21,544 nucleotides of DNA from JAJZIH01 sp021785265 (GTDB taxonomy: Bacteria; Pseudomonadota; Gammaproteobacteria; JAKAQQ01), in contig DAHWSH010000001.1 of NCBI GenBank assembly GCA_027338645.1, forward strand, positions 1 through 21,544, in the 5' to 3' direction. The notes under the pieces were generated by a model. It was not told where the DNA came from, searched no databases, and saw only the letters and a program-made list of their open reading frames with translations. Position 1 is the stretch's first letter; every line of letters begins with the position of its first letter. Position numbers and translations under genes: made by a program. Positions 1 to 8,293 of the stretch are shown here, in pieces.

Positions 1-1
1 T

Positions 2-289
2 TACGAGACCGACGCCCTCCATCGCCTGCGTTTCATTCACCGGGCCAAGGCACTGGGCTTCACCCTCGCCGAGATCGACGAACTTCTGACCCTGGGTCGG
101 GGAGAAGACATGCAGGCCGTCCGGGCCGCCGCCCGCCGCAAGCTGGCCGATCTCGACCGCCGTCTCCTCGAACTCACCCGCATCCGCCAGGCCCTCGCCA
201 CCCTCGTCGAACGCTGCCCGGGTGAGGGTCCGGGCGCCGACTGTCCGATCCTTGCCGCCCTCAACCACGGGGAGGATTCCCGAGAATGA
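2..289 (+). CDS. MerR-family metal-responsive regulator, C-terminal part (5' truncated by window edge)
   Basis: The reading frame is open from the window edge and ends in TGA, giving 95 residues. It begins YETDALHRLRFIHRAKALGF, typical of the end of the MerR winged-helix domain, and continues into the long dimerisation helix. The C-terminal metal loop has two cysteines nine positions apart (CPGEGPGADC) followed by PILAAL, the ZntR/MerR/PbrR-type layout. The position matching ZntR Cys79 or MerR Cys82 appears to be Met, by hand alignment (sequence DMQAVRAAARRKL), so the metal class (Cu/Ag/Au or Zn/Pb/Hg) cannot be fixed from sequence. The stop overlaps the start of the copper ATPase gene (ATGA), so the two are translationally coupled. 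MerR proteins normally activate their metal-export partner by twisting its promoter, which lies outside this window. The N-terminal DNA-binding helices are missing. Confidence 0.9.
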   Translation, partial: YETDALHRLRFIHRAKALGFTLAEIDELLTLGRGEDMQAVRAAARRKLADLDRRLLELTRIRQALATLVERCPGEGPGADCPILAALNHGEDSRE

Positions 290-2595
290 ACCCCACGCAC
301 CCCACCCCGGATCCGACTGAGGCCATCGATCCCGTCTGCGGCATGCGCGTCGAGGGGGACAAATCACCCGAATGGATCCACGGAGGTCGGCGCTACGTCT
401 TCTGCTGCGAGGGATGCCGCTCGAAGTTCGCCAAAGATCCGGATTCTTTTATCAAGCCCCAAAAACCCGCCCAAGACATCCCCACCGGCACGCCCTACAC
501 CTGCCCCATGCATCCCGAAGTCCGGACCACGGGACCGGGATCCTGCCCCCTCTGCGGGATGGCGCTCGAGCCCCTGATGCCGAAAGCTGTGCCCGAAGGC
601 GACGATGAGCTTCGAGCCCTGACCCGCCGCTTCTGGATCCTGGTCGCCCTCACCCTGCCGGTCTTCGGGATCGCCATGGCCCCCGCGGCCGGATTCCACT
701 GGCCCTCCAGGCTCGATTTCCCGCTGGGACTGCTCGAAGCCGCCCTCACGAGTCTCGTCGTGCTCTGGGGGGGGGCGGGCTTTTTCAAGCGCGGTTACGA
801 AGGGCTCCTCTGCAGGAGCCCCAACATGTATACCCTGATCGCCCTCGGATCCGGCATCACCTGGGCCTACAGTCTGATCGGCCTTCTGGCCCCCGGACTT
901 TTTCCGTCCACCTTTCGCGGCCCCCACGGGGCGGTGGGCACCTACTTCGAATCGGCAGCGGTGATCGTGACCCTGGTCACGATGGGGGACCTCTTCGAGA
1001 TCAGTGCCCGCCGTCGTACGGCATCGGCCATCCGTTCCCTGATCGCGCTCGTCCCCCCTCTCGCCCGACGGCTCGACGCCGACGGTCGCGAAGAAGACGT
1101 GCCGCTCGAGGCGCTTCGGGTGGGCGATCGGCTACGCGTCCGGCCGGGCGAGAAGGTTCCGGCGGACGGCTCGATCCTCGAAGGCCGGACGCATCTCGAC
1201 GAGGCGATGCTCACGGGCGAGCCCACCCCCGTCCCGCGGGGAGCGGGGGAGCGGGTCAGTGCGGGCACCGTGAACCGGGAAGGTGCGCTCGTGATCCGGG
1301 CCGAGAAGGTCGGTTCGGACACGACGTTGAGCCGCATCGTCGCCCGCGTGGCAGAAGCGCAGCGCACGCGCGCACCGGCCCAGCGTCTTGCCGACCGGGT
1401 GGCTGCGATTTTCGTGCCCGCCGTGGTGGCCACCGCGATCCTCGCGTTTGTCGCCTGGACGCTGTGGGGACCCGCCCCGGCAGCCGCCCATGGACTGATC
1501 GCCGCGGTTTCCGTCCTGATCATCGCCTGTCCCTGCGCCCTGGGGCTCGCCACGCCCCTCTCCATCCGGGTCGCCTCCGGACGCGGCGCCCACCTGGGGA
1601 TTCTCTTCCGGGATGCCGCCGCGATCGAGGGCCTGGGAAAAATCGACACTCTCGTGATGGACAAGACCGGCACCCTCACCGAGGGGCATCCCCGGCTCAC
1701 CCATCTCGAGCCCCAGCCGGGATTCGACGAAAACACGATCCGGACACTCACCGCCGGGCTCGAAGCCGCGAGTGAGCACCCGCTGGCACAAGCCCTCGTG
1801 GCGGCGCTCCCGCCGGGGGTGAAGCGCCCCCCCGTCACTGATTTCCGTGCCCTGCCCGGACTGGGGGTCATGGGTCACATCGGCGGACAAGCCCTCGCAC
1901 TCGGCAACGGAGGCCTCCTGCGGAAGGAGGGCGTGGACCCCGCGATCCTGGAAGCCGCGGCGGAGCGGGAGCGCCTGCGGGGAGCCACCGTCCTCTTCCT
2001 GGCCGTGGACGGAAAACCGGCCGCCCTCCTCGCCGTGGAAGATCCCCTCCGGCCGGAGGCGGAACCCGGCCTCGCCGCCCTCCGCCGTCTCGGTCTCCGG
2101 ATCGTGATGGCGACGGGAGATGCCGAAACCACGGCCCGAACGGTGGCCCGGCGGCTCGGGATCGACGAGGTCAGGGCAGGCCTTTCGCCCGAAGACAAGG
2201 CCGATCTCGTCTCACGCCTCAAAGCTCAAGGACGGCGCGTGGCCATGGCGGGCGATGGCATCAACGATGCCCCGGCCCTCGCGGCTGCAGACGTCGGCCT
2301 GGCGCTCGGGACCGGGACGGATATCGCCATCGAGAGTGCCCCGGTCACCCTCATGCACGGGGATCTCGGAGCGATCGGGCGCGCCATCCACCTGTCGCGC
2401 GCCACCCTTCGGAACATCCACGGCAATCTCGCCTATGCCTTTCTCTACAACGGCATCGGCATCCTCCTCGCGGCCGGTCTCTTCTACCCGCTTTTCGGCC
2501 TCATCCTGTCCCCCATGATCGCCGCCCTGGCCATGAGCCTGTCGTCCGTGTCGGTGGTCCTGAATGCGCTCCGCCTGCGCAGGCTGCCGCTCTGA
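286..2595 (+). CDS. copA: Copper-exporting P1B-type ATPase (CopA-like) with YHS and heavy-metal-binding N-terminal domains
   Basis: Inner-membrane pump of 769 residues, expected to expel Cu(I) from the cytoplasm using ATP. The N terminus carries a YHS domain (DPVCGM at 15-20, FCCEGC near 39) and then a heavy-metal-binding domain (YTCPMHPEV at 71-79, CPLCGM at 87-92), in place of the usual HMA domain. The ATPase core is complete: TGE at 310-312, the membrane metal site CPC at 415-417, the phosphorylated Asp in DKTGT at 459-463, the SEHP motif at 496-499, and GDGIND at 656-661. The last membrane segments hold the YN and MSLSS motifs that mark Cu(I)/Ag(I) transporters of subgroup P1B-1. The ATG overlaps the regulator stop by four bases. 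Its stop lies 16 bases from that of the convergent carboxypeptidase gene, with no clear terminator. Silver export is an alternative substrate; the family call is secure. Confidence 0.96.
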   Translation: MNPTHPTPDPTEAIDPVCGMRVEGDKSPEWIHGGRRYVFCCEGCRSKFAKDPDSFIKPQKPAQDIPTGTPYTCPMHPEVRTTGPGSCPLCGMALEPLMPKAVPEGDDELRALTRRFWILVALTLPVFGIAMAPAAGFHWPSRLDFPLGLLEAALTSLVVLWGGAGFFKRGYEGLLCRSPNMYTLIALGSGITWAYSLIGLLAPGLFPSTFRGPHGAVGTYFESAAVIVTLVTMGDLFEISARRRTASAIRSLIALVPPLARRLDADGREEDVPLEALRVGDRLRVRPGEKVPADGSILEGRTHLDEAMLTGEPTPVPRGAGERVSAGTVNREGALVIRAEKVGSDTTLSRIVARVAEAQRTRAPAQRLADRVAAIFVPAVVATAILAFVAWTLWGPAPAAAHGLIAAVSVLIIACPCALGLATPLSIRVASGRGAHLGILFRDAAAIEGLGKIDTLVMDKTGTLTEGHPRLTHLEPQPGFDENTIRTLTAGLEAASEHPLAQALVAALPPGVKRPPVTDFRALPGLGVMGHIGGQALALGNGGLLRKEGVDPAILEAAAERERLRGATVLFLAVDGKPAALLAVEDPLRPEAEPGLAALRRLGLRIVMATGDAETTARTVARRLGIDEVRAGLSPEDKADLVSRLKAQGRRVAMAGDGINDAPALAAADVGLALGTGTDIAIESAPVTLMHGDLGAIGRAIHLSRATLRNIHGNLAYAFLYNGIGILLAAGLFYPLFGLILSPMIAALAMSLSSVSVVLNALRLRRLPL

Positions 2596-2611
2596 ACCAC
2601 TCGAGCCGGAT

Positions 2612-4204
2612 CTAGCGCGAGGCGCGCTCGATGAAGTGGTCGATGTGCGCCTTAAGCAGGGGCAAGGCTTTGGGGTTGAGATAGAGCATATGGCCGGAGG
2701 GGTAGTAGCGGAACTCGATGCGCCGCATCACGCCCGGCGGAAGTCCCATGTGGTGGACCGTGTAGAGCGTCGCGAAGAAAGGGGTCGCCATGTCGAAGTA
2801 CCCGTTGTTGAAGAGCACCCGAAGCCCCGGATCGTTGAGGAGTGCCCGGGCCAGGGCGGGAGCCACATTGATGTAGAACTGACCGCCCCCCGTAAGTGAT
2901 TCAACCGGCGGCACGTAGGTCCAACGCCAGGCTTGATTGACCTTGTAGTCGAGCTGGCGGTAATGAAGGTGACTCAGGTAATCGAGCCGGGTGTCCAGGT
3001 AGTTATTGAAGCTCGCCGTAAGCGCGCCCATGATCGCGCTCGTCGCGGCTCCGGCACTGGTCGTGCCCGGGATCGGGAGCAGGGGCTCGAGTTCCGGCAT
3101 GCTGAAGCGGCCGTCGAAGCGACCGACCGTCCGCTCGGCCCGTCCGAGCAAGCGCTTCTGGAAGACGGGCAAGGAGATGCGGAGATCCGCCTTGCGCCAG
3201 AGCCGCGCAGGAAGCCCCGTATCACGGGCCAAAACGGTGGCCATCCGGTCGAGTGCGGCCGGCTTCAGCGTGGAACCCTGGAAGAGGGCTTCCGCGTAGC
3301 GACCTTCGGCAAAGTGCTCGACCTGGTGCACCCAGACCGCGAGATTTTTCGGTTCGGGATGGAGCCGGTGGTGGTACCAGGCCACCGCTGCATAGGAAGG
3401 AAGATAGAAGATGTAGGGGAGATCATTGCCCGGGGCGAACGCCAGGGTCGGAAAGTCGAGCACCGTCGAGCACATGATCACGCCGTTGAGATCGATGCCG
3501 TGACGGGCGAGATCGTCTGCGAGCACGGCCGAGCGGGTCGTGCCATAGCTTTCACCGAGCAGGAACTTGGGCGAGTTCCAGCGCCGAGCCCGGGTCAGGT
3601 ATTCGGCGATGAACTCGCGGAAGGAACGGGCATCGGCGTTGATGCCGTAGAACATCCGGGGCGATCCCGCCGGGTGGAGGATGCGGCTCAATCCGGTTCC
3701 CACCGCGTCCACGAAGACGAGGTCTGTCACGCCCAGGAGCGTATCGGGGTTGGGCACCATCCGGTAGGGCGGTCGCGTGCCGTGGACGGATCCCGGATGT
3801 GGCCAGACGATGCGGCGCGGGCCGAATCCGCCGAAATCGACGAGGACCGAGGCACCACCGGGGCCCCCGTTGTAGGCAAAAGTGATCGGCCGACGGGATT
3901 CCCGTCGGATGCCCTCCTCCCGATAGGCGATGTAAAACATGCGGGCCGTGGGCACTCCGGCCGGGTTACGGAGGACGAGAAAGCCCGCAGTCGCCGTATA
4001 GCGGATCTTCCGCCCATCGACCGTCACCGTATGCCGGGTCGAGACGCTCCGGGCATGGATGGGCGGCGCTGCGGGGGGTGGCGGAGGCGGGGGGGGCGGG
4101 GATGCAGCCCACGTCGCGCGGAGGCCGGGCCCCAGAGCGATCAGGATCAGAAACGCGAGAGACCCACGGACATCGTTCGGGCGCATCGGGAAGCTCCAAC
4201 TCAC
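2612..4204 (-). CDS. Secreted S10-family serine carboxypeptidase
   Basis: 530 residues from the chosen start; a second ATG six codons in (4186) is equally plausible and leaves the signal peptide intact. A basic N terminus and hydrophobic stretch (about 14-33) look like a Sec signal. They are followed by nine consecutive prolines (36-44), probably a stiff linker. The S10 catalytic set is present: the oxyanion motif YNGGPGGAS (111-119), nucleophile Ser219 in GESYG, Asp471 in NNGYFDMATPF, and His505 in YPSGHMLYL. The family removes C-terminal residues from peptides and generally works at acid pH, so a role in the periplasm or outside the cell is likely. The last bases are convergent with copA. 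A GGDEF-EAL gene lies 57 nt upstream on the same strand, but an AT-rich gap with a possible promoter suggests separate transcription. The natural substrate is unknown. Confidence 0.93.
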   Translation of the reverse strand: MSWSFPMRPNDVRGSLAFLILIALGPGLRATWAASPPPPPPPPPAAPPIHARSVSTRHTVTVDGRKIRYTATAGFLVLRNPAGVPTARMFYIAYREEGIRRESRRPITFAYNGGPGGASVLVDFGGFGPRRIVWPHPGSVHGTRPPYRMVPNPDTLLGVTDLVFVDAVGTGLSRILHPAGSPRMFYGINADARSFREFIAEYLTRARRWNSPKFLLGESYGTTRSAVLADDLARHGIDLNGVIMCSTVLDFPTLAFAPGNDLPYIFYLPSYAAVAWYHHRLHPEPKNLAVWVHQVEHFAEGRYAEALFQGSTLKPAALDRMATVLARDTGLPARLWRKADLRISLPVFQKRLLGRAERTVGRFDGRFSMPELEPLLPIPGTTSAGAATSAIMGALTASFNNYLDTRLDYLSHLHYRQLDYKVNQAWRWTYVPPVESLTGGGQFYINVAPALARALLNDPGLRVLFNNGYFDMATPFFATLYTVHHMGLPPGVMRRIEFRYYPSGHMLYLNPKALPLLKAHIDHFIERASR

Positions 4205-4220
4205 GAAATCACTGGATAGA

Positions 4221-4247
4221 ACTCTAGCATGAAGCGGGAGGAGTCAA
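4221..4247 (-). promoter_or_regulatory. Possible sigma70-type promoter for the S10 carboxypeptidase gene
   Basis: On the minus strand a TTGACT box (4247-4242) is followed after 15 nt by TAGAGT (4226-4221), in a short AT-richer gap between the EAL gene and the carboxypeptidase gene. The spacer is shorter than the ideal 17 nt, so this is only a candidate. Confidence 0.25.
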
Positions 4248-4261
4248 CAGTAAAACCGGCC

Positions 4262-7201
4262 TTAGCGCTTTTCCAGGAAACGCTCCAGCGAATCCGCCGA
4301 GAGGGGACGGCTCACAAGATAGCCCTGGGCGCTGTCGCATCCGAGCTCACCCAGGAGGGCCAGCTGGGCCACCGTCTCGACGCCTTCGGCAATGACCTGG
4401 AGATCCAGACTGTGCGCGAGAGTGATGCTGCTGCGGGTGAGCGCCAGAGAGGCCCGATCCTTGATCATCCGCCGGATGAAAGACAGGTCGATCTTGAGGA
4501 CATCGAGCGGCATCTGCTGGAGGTAGAGCAACGAGGAATACCCGGTGCCGAAGTCGTCGAGATAGATCTTGAACCCGAGCGCACGGATCTTTCCGAGTGC
4601 CGTTGCGACCCTCGAAAAATCCCGAACCGCGGCCGTTTCCGTGAGCTCGATCGCCAGGGGACAAACCGCGAGGTCGATGCCGCTGTCCCGGAGATGATTC
4701 TCGATCTGCTCGACAATTCGCGGGTCCGCGAGTTCACGGGCGGAGAGGTTGATGCTCACGGTTCCCGGCGAGTGACCCCGGTCATTCCAGGCGCGGAGCT
4801 GCCGCAGGACGGAACGGAAAACCCACGCTCCGATCTCATGGATACAACCGGTCTGCTCGGCAATCGGAATGAACTCGCCGGGCGAGACCGGTCCCAGATC
4901 GGGATGCTGCCAGCGCAAAAGCGCCTCGGCACCGGCCATCTGCCCGGTCCGGATATCCAGGTAAGGCTGATAGAGCACGGTCAGCTCGTCGTTCTCCAGC
5001 GCCTGATGGAGGGCCTGACCGATCCGGTGACGGCGTACCTCCCGAAGATCCGCCTGCTGGGAAAAGAACTGGAACCTTCGCTCCGTCGTCCGTTCCAGTG
5101 TATGCACCGCAATTTCGGCGTTCCGGACCAGGGTCTCGGCATCCATGCCCGGCTCATGTCGGGCAGCACCGATGAATGCCGTGAGCCGGTGGCGGGTATC
5201 CTGAACCCCGATCTCACGAGGAAAATCCCGGAGGATACGGAGGGCGGCAGCCTCCGGATCGACCGGCTCCAGGCTCCCGGAAAGCAGGGCGATGCCGAAG
5301 CTATGCTTGTCGAGCCGGCTCACCACATCGCCCTCGCGCAGCCGCTCCACGAGACGGGGCGCGAGTTCGCGCAGGATTTCCTCGGCCTGATGCCACCCGT
5401 ACCGGTCGATAATCTCATCGACCTCGGGGATTTCCACGGCCAGGACCGAGGCCCCTCCCCCTCCCCGAGCGAAAACCCGGAGGGCCCGGTCCAGCAGGTC
5501 GACAAAATATCCCCGGTTCGGCAGATCAGTCGCCGGATCATGATGGGCGAGATGGTCGCGCTGGACTCCGGTCTCGATGATCTCGAGTCCGAGCGCGATA
5601 TCCGCCGCCACCTCCTGGAAGAGACGGACTTCCTCCTCATCAAAGGATCCGGATTTTTCGGCTCCAATCGTGAAACTGCCACTCACCCGTCCGGCCACTG
5701 ACAGCGGAAAGGTCGCAATGGCCCGACATCCGGCTGCGAGAAGGAGGTTTCGCCAGGGCATCATCCGCGGATCTGCGGCCACGTCTTGGCAGATGCCGAG
5801 CAGACCCGACCGGATGGCCGATCCCACGCTTCCCCCTCCCTCGAGGAGGGTGGCATTCCGGGGAGCCAGCAGGCCCTCGAGCAGTTCCCGGCCCCTGCCG
5901 GCATGGGCCCCGATCGTGACCTGGTCGCTGCCGGCAACCACAACGCCGATCCAGGCCATGGAGTGCCCTCCCAGTTCCACGGCGATCCGGCAGGCTTCCT
6001 CGAAGAGCTTCTCACGGTTGCGGATCCTCAAGATCGCACTGTTGATGGCACTCAACACCCGGTAGATGCGGTTCAGCCGCCTGACCCGTTCGACCTGACT
6101 CTCAAGATCACGGGTGTTCGTTTCGAGAAGTTCAGCCATCCGGTCGAAGCTCGTTCCCAAGCTGGCAAGCTCATCGCGACCACCCAGCCGGGTGCGTACC
6201 GTGAGATCCCCTGCACCGAAGCGGTCGGCCGCCGTGACCAGTGCCTTGACCCGCCGCACGATGAGCCGGTCACCGGCCAGCCAGGCGATGACCAGAAGCA
6301 ATCCGGCGGCCATTCCCAAAAGGAGCAGGTTGCCGGCCAGAATCTTCCGCTCCAGTGAAAAAACCTCGGCCTCTGGAATCCCGACGATCACGTAGGGGTC
6401 GAGCCCCACCCCGGCCACCCGTTCCCGGTAGACCGCAATGATCTGACGGACACCCTGTACCCCGCTGCCGATGACCTCAAGCCGGCGCCGGGACCCCAGG
6501 CGCCGAATCAGGCGGACCAGGGCGGGACTGGTCCGGCCGAGCCAGGCTTGCGGATGGGGATAGCGGGCAATGATGGTCCCGCCATTGTCGAGAACGGTCA
6601 GGGTCGATCGGGGCGGCAGGCGGGCTCGGGCAGCCAAGCCATTGAGCCAGCTCAGGCGCAGTGAGGCATAAAGGACACCGCGAATGGACCGGTCAGCCGT
6701 GACAAGCGGGGTGGCGAAGACCACCATGGGAGTATGGATCACACGGCCGATCTGAAAGGAGCCCACGACATGCCGCTCGCCATGGATCGCTGCCTTGAAG
6801 TAGGAACGGTTCCCGAGATAGACCCGACTCTTCAGCGGGACTGCACTGCACTGGAGATCGCCCTGCTTGTCGATCACGCCGATATTGGCAAGAGAAGGGT
6901 TCCGTTTGAGAATCCGGGCCAGGAACCGGTGGCAGACGAGGGGAGACCCAGAGTGGATCGTGGGAACCAGAGCCAGCATCGCGGTCAGGTTCCGGGTGAG
7001 TTCGATGACCTGTGCGTAGCTCGTAGAAACCGTATCGGCCAGAGACAAGGTCTCGCGACGAGCCGCACGAAGCGCCGCGGCACGGTTTTCCATCCTGGAA
7101 TGGATGATCACGGCCACGGCCGGCATCACGGCCAAAAGCACGAGAATCATCAATCGTACCTGCAGGCTTTTCATGGCGAATCGGCCATGCATCGGGCTCA
7201 C
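4262..7201 (-). CDS. Membrane sensor: Cache-HAMP-GAF-degenerate GGDEF-EAL (probable c-di-GMP phosphodiesterase)
   Basis: 979 residues. The reading frame opens at a GTG (7201); in-frame ATGs at 7192 and 7174 are alternatives, none with a strong ribosome site. Membrane helix one spans about 15-34, a periplasmic Cache-type sensor about 40-285, and helix two about 287-309. A HAMP linker follows at 310-362, then GAF at about 380-540, GGDEF at about 550-715 and EAL at about 725-975. The GGDEF signature is lost (RLDKHSF at 629-635), so cyclase activity is not expected, though the domain may still bind GTP or act as a regulator. The EAL domain looks active: EALLRW from 759, SINLSARE, ELTE, LDDFGTGYSS and KIDLSFI are all present. 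The likely role is hydrolysis of c-di-GMP in response to a periplasmic small ligand, affecting motility or biofilm. The ligand is not predictable here. Confidence 0.93.
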   Translation of the reverse strand: MSPMHGRFAMKSLQVRLMILVLLAVMPAVAVIIHSRMENRAAALRAARRETLSLADTVSTSYAQVIELTRNLTAMLALVPTIHSGSPLVCHRFLARILKRNPSLANIGVIDKQGDLQCSAVPLKSRVYLGNRSYFKAAIHGERHVVGSFQIGRVIHTPMVVFATPLVTADRSIRGVLYASLRLSWLNGLAARARLPPRSTLTVLDNGGTIIARYPHPQAWLGRTSPALVRLIRRLGSRRRLEVIGSGVQGVRQIIAVYRERVAGVGLDPYVIVGIPEAEVFSLERKILAGNLLLLGMAAGLLLVIAWLAGDRLIVRRVKALVTAADRFGAGDLTVRTRLGGRDELASLGTSFDRMAELLETNTRDLESQVERVRRLNRIYRVLSAINSAILRIRNREKLFEEACRIAVELGGHSMAWIGVVVAGSDQVTIGAHAGRGRELLEGLLAPRNATLLEGGGSVGSAIRSGLLGICQDVAADPRMMPWRNLLLAAGCRAIATFPLSVAGRVSGSFTIGAEKSGSFDEEEVRLFQEVAADIALGLEIIETGVQRDHLAHHDPATDLPNRGYFVDLLDRALRVFARGGGGASVLAVEIPEVDEIIDRYGWHQAEEILRELAPRLVERLREGDVVSRLDKHSFGIALLSGSLEPVDPEAAALRILRDFPREIGVQDTRHRLTAFIGAARHEPGMDAETLVRNAEIAVHTLERTTERRFQFFSQQADLREVRRHRIGQALHQALENDELTVLYQPYLDIRTGQMAGAEALLRWQHPDLGPVSPGEFIPIAEQTGCIHEIGAWVFRSVLRQLRAWNDRGHSPGTVSINLSARELADPRIVEQIENHLRDSGIDLAVCPLAIELTETAAVRDFSRVATALGKIRALGFKIYLDDFGTGYSSLLYLQQMPLDVLKIDLSFIRRMIKDRASLALTRSSITLAHSLDLQVIAEGVETVAQLALLGELGCDSAQGYLVSRPLSADSLERFLEKR

Positions 7202-7537
7202 GGACTCACCGGAAGTCCAGATCCACTACGGCCAACAACTCGCTGGAGCGCAGTGCGAGAACCGAGATCCGGGCACCCATCGGCAGTGCCTTGACCCTGG
7301 AGGTGCCGACAGTCATGGAAACGCAACCGACAAGGGGTCGGATGAGCCGGATCCCAACGAGCATCCTCTGAGTTTTGCGGGAATCTCCCACTCCTGAGAT
7401 TTCGCTACTGGTTGCAGAAGTGACCTTCCGGATCGACGGTCAAACCGGGATGCGCAGGGAAGGGGATGGGCGAGACGCCAGCGTTCGGCACAAGAGCCGA
7501 GGCCGATCCCGCCCATCACCCGTCCCGGGCGCCGGGC
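7202..7537. other. Non-coding stretch between the EAL gene and the lipoprotein gene
   Basis: These 336 bases must hold the promoter of the GGDEF-EAL gene, but no convincing -35/-10 pair is visible. A 61-codon minus-strand frame (7206-7391, GTG start, or ATG at 7364) ends just before the EAL gene. It encodes a weakly hydrophobic peptide of unknown type with no good ribosome site, so it is not called as a gene. A short GC hairpin (7524-7536) abuts the lipoprotein stop codon but lacks a T run. Confidence 0.5.
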
Positions 7538-8065
7538 TCAGTCGCGGGCCAGCTGTCCGACCTTGACCATCTGCTTGCGCAGCCTCGCGGGGACATTCTG
7601 GATCATGGTCACGATGAGCGTATGCTTCCTGTAGCGGGAATGGACCGCCTCCAGTGCCTGTGGCTTCAGCGTATACATTGCGCCGCTCCAGGGATCAACG
7701 GCAAACCATCCGACAAACCCCCCGAAAAACAGGTTGCCCCAGATGTACCAGCCGTTCGGCCTGGCCCTCAGCGTCACGACCTGGCTCTTGAAGCCGGTGA
7801 GGGAAATCTGGATCCGGTAGGTTTCCCCTCCCCAATACCGTCTCGTGCTTTTGGGCAGGACGATCCGGGCCGGCGCCGTCCCGTCGAACACGCGGGTTCC
7901 ACGAACGCCCGTGATCAGGAGATGGGCACCGGGCGGCACGGTCCGGACCCCCACGGTGGTCGTATTGTTGCCGACGATGGTGGCACAACCCGAGAGGGAG
8001 AGGATCGCAAGGCCGGCCAGAACAACCCCCCGGCGAATATGGGAATTCGAACGTTCACTTTTCAT
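7538..8065 (-). CDS. Small PEGA-like lipoprotein of the CATIVG type
   Basis: 175 residues. The start at 8065 was chosen because a strong AAGGAG lies seven bases upstream and because the signal peptide begins there; the frame is open further upstream without support. Residues 1-27 form a lipoprotein signal ending in the lipobox LSLSGC, with Cys27 as the lipidated residue. The mature part starts CATIVGNNTTTVGVRTVPPG, which resembles a known group of lipoproteins with a PEGA-like beta-sandwich. A later hydrophobic Gly-rich section (GNLFFGGFVGWFAVDP, then WSGAMYTL) is also typical of that group. Asp is absent at position +2 after Cys (Ala instead), which by the Lol rule favours outer-membrane sorting. 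The molecular function of this family is not established. The gene appears to stand alone. Confidence 0.87.
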   Translation of the reverse strand: MKSERSNSHIRRGVVLAGLAILSLSGCATIVGNNTTTVGVRTVPPGAHLLITGVRGTRVFDGTAPARIVLPKSTRRYWGGETYRIQISLTGFKSQVVTLRARPNGWYIWGNLFFGGFVGWFAVDPWSGAMYTLKPQALEAVHSRYRKHTLIVTMIQNVPARLRKQMVKVGQLARD

Positions 8066-8250
8066 GATTGATCTCCTTGAACAGAGTTGATGTTGTGTTG
8101 TGACTCTAACGCCGGGCAGGCCGAACCCCGCGACGGCAGGCATCCTTTGCAACGGATCTTGGGCCGGACCTACGTCCTGCCCCCGGCATCCTGACGCCAT
8201 ACTTGGATACTACCGCGCAGCATCGAAAGGAGCAAACGGAGCGACTCCGG

Positions 8251-8274
8251 GGAGCCCTTCCGGTGGAAAGCTCC
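8251..8274 (-). terminator. Possible weak terminator hairpin after thpR
   Basis: An inverted repeat (GGAGC ... GCTCC with an inner TTCC/GGAA pair and a three-base loop) lies 20 bases beyond the thpR stop, on the side where that transcript would end. The following minus-strand sequence has only broken T runs, so efficient intrinsic termination is doubtful. The remainder of the gap from 8066 to 8293 shows only the ribosome site of the lipoprotein gene. Confidence 0.3.
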
Positions 8275-8293
8275 TCCTGGAGTTGTCGAGTAA

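Noticed and set aside
2600..2628. Palindromic GCGCG/CGCGC sequence between copA and the carboxypeptidase gene as a shared terminator
   Set aside because: It lies inside the carboxypeptidase coding end, and there is no T run on either side.
2933..4219. Plus-strand 428-codon open frame opposite the carboxypeptidase gene
   Set aside because: The product is charged and low in hydrophobic core residues and resembles nothing; it is a by-product of GC-rich codon use in the real gene.
4229..5701. Plus-strand 490-codon open frame opposite the EAL domain
   Set aside because: The opposite strand carries clear EAL motifs; this frame has no recognisable domain or ribosome site.
7206..7391. Minus-strand 61-codon frame upstream of the EAL gene
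   Set aside because: GTG start with the AGGA box directly abutting it, an alternative ATG with no spacing either, and no family similarity that I recognise.
7524..7536. CCCGG/CCGGG hairpin right after the lipoprotein stop
   Set aside because: Short, no following T run on the relevant strand; such palindromes are frequent by chance in GC-rich DNA.
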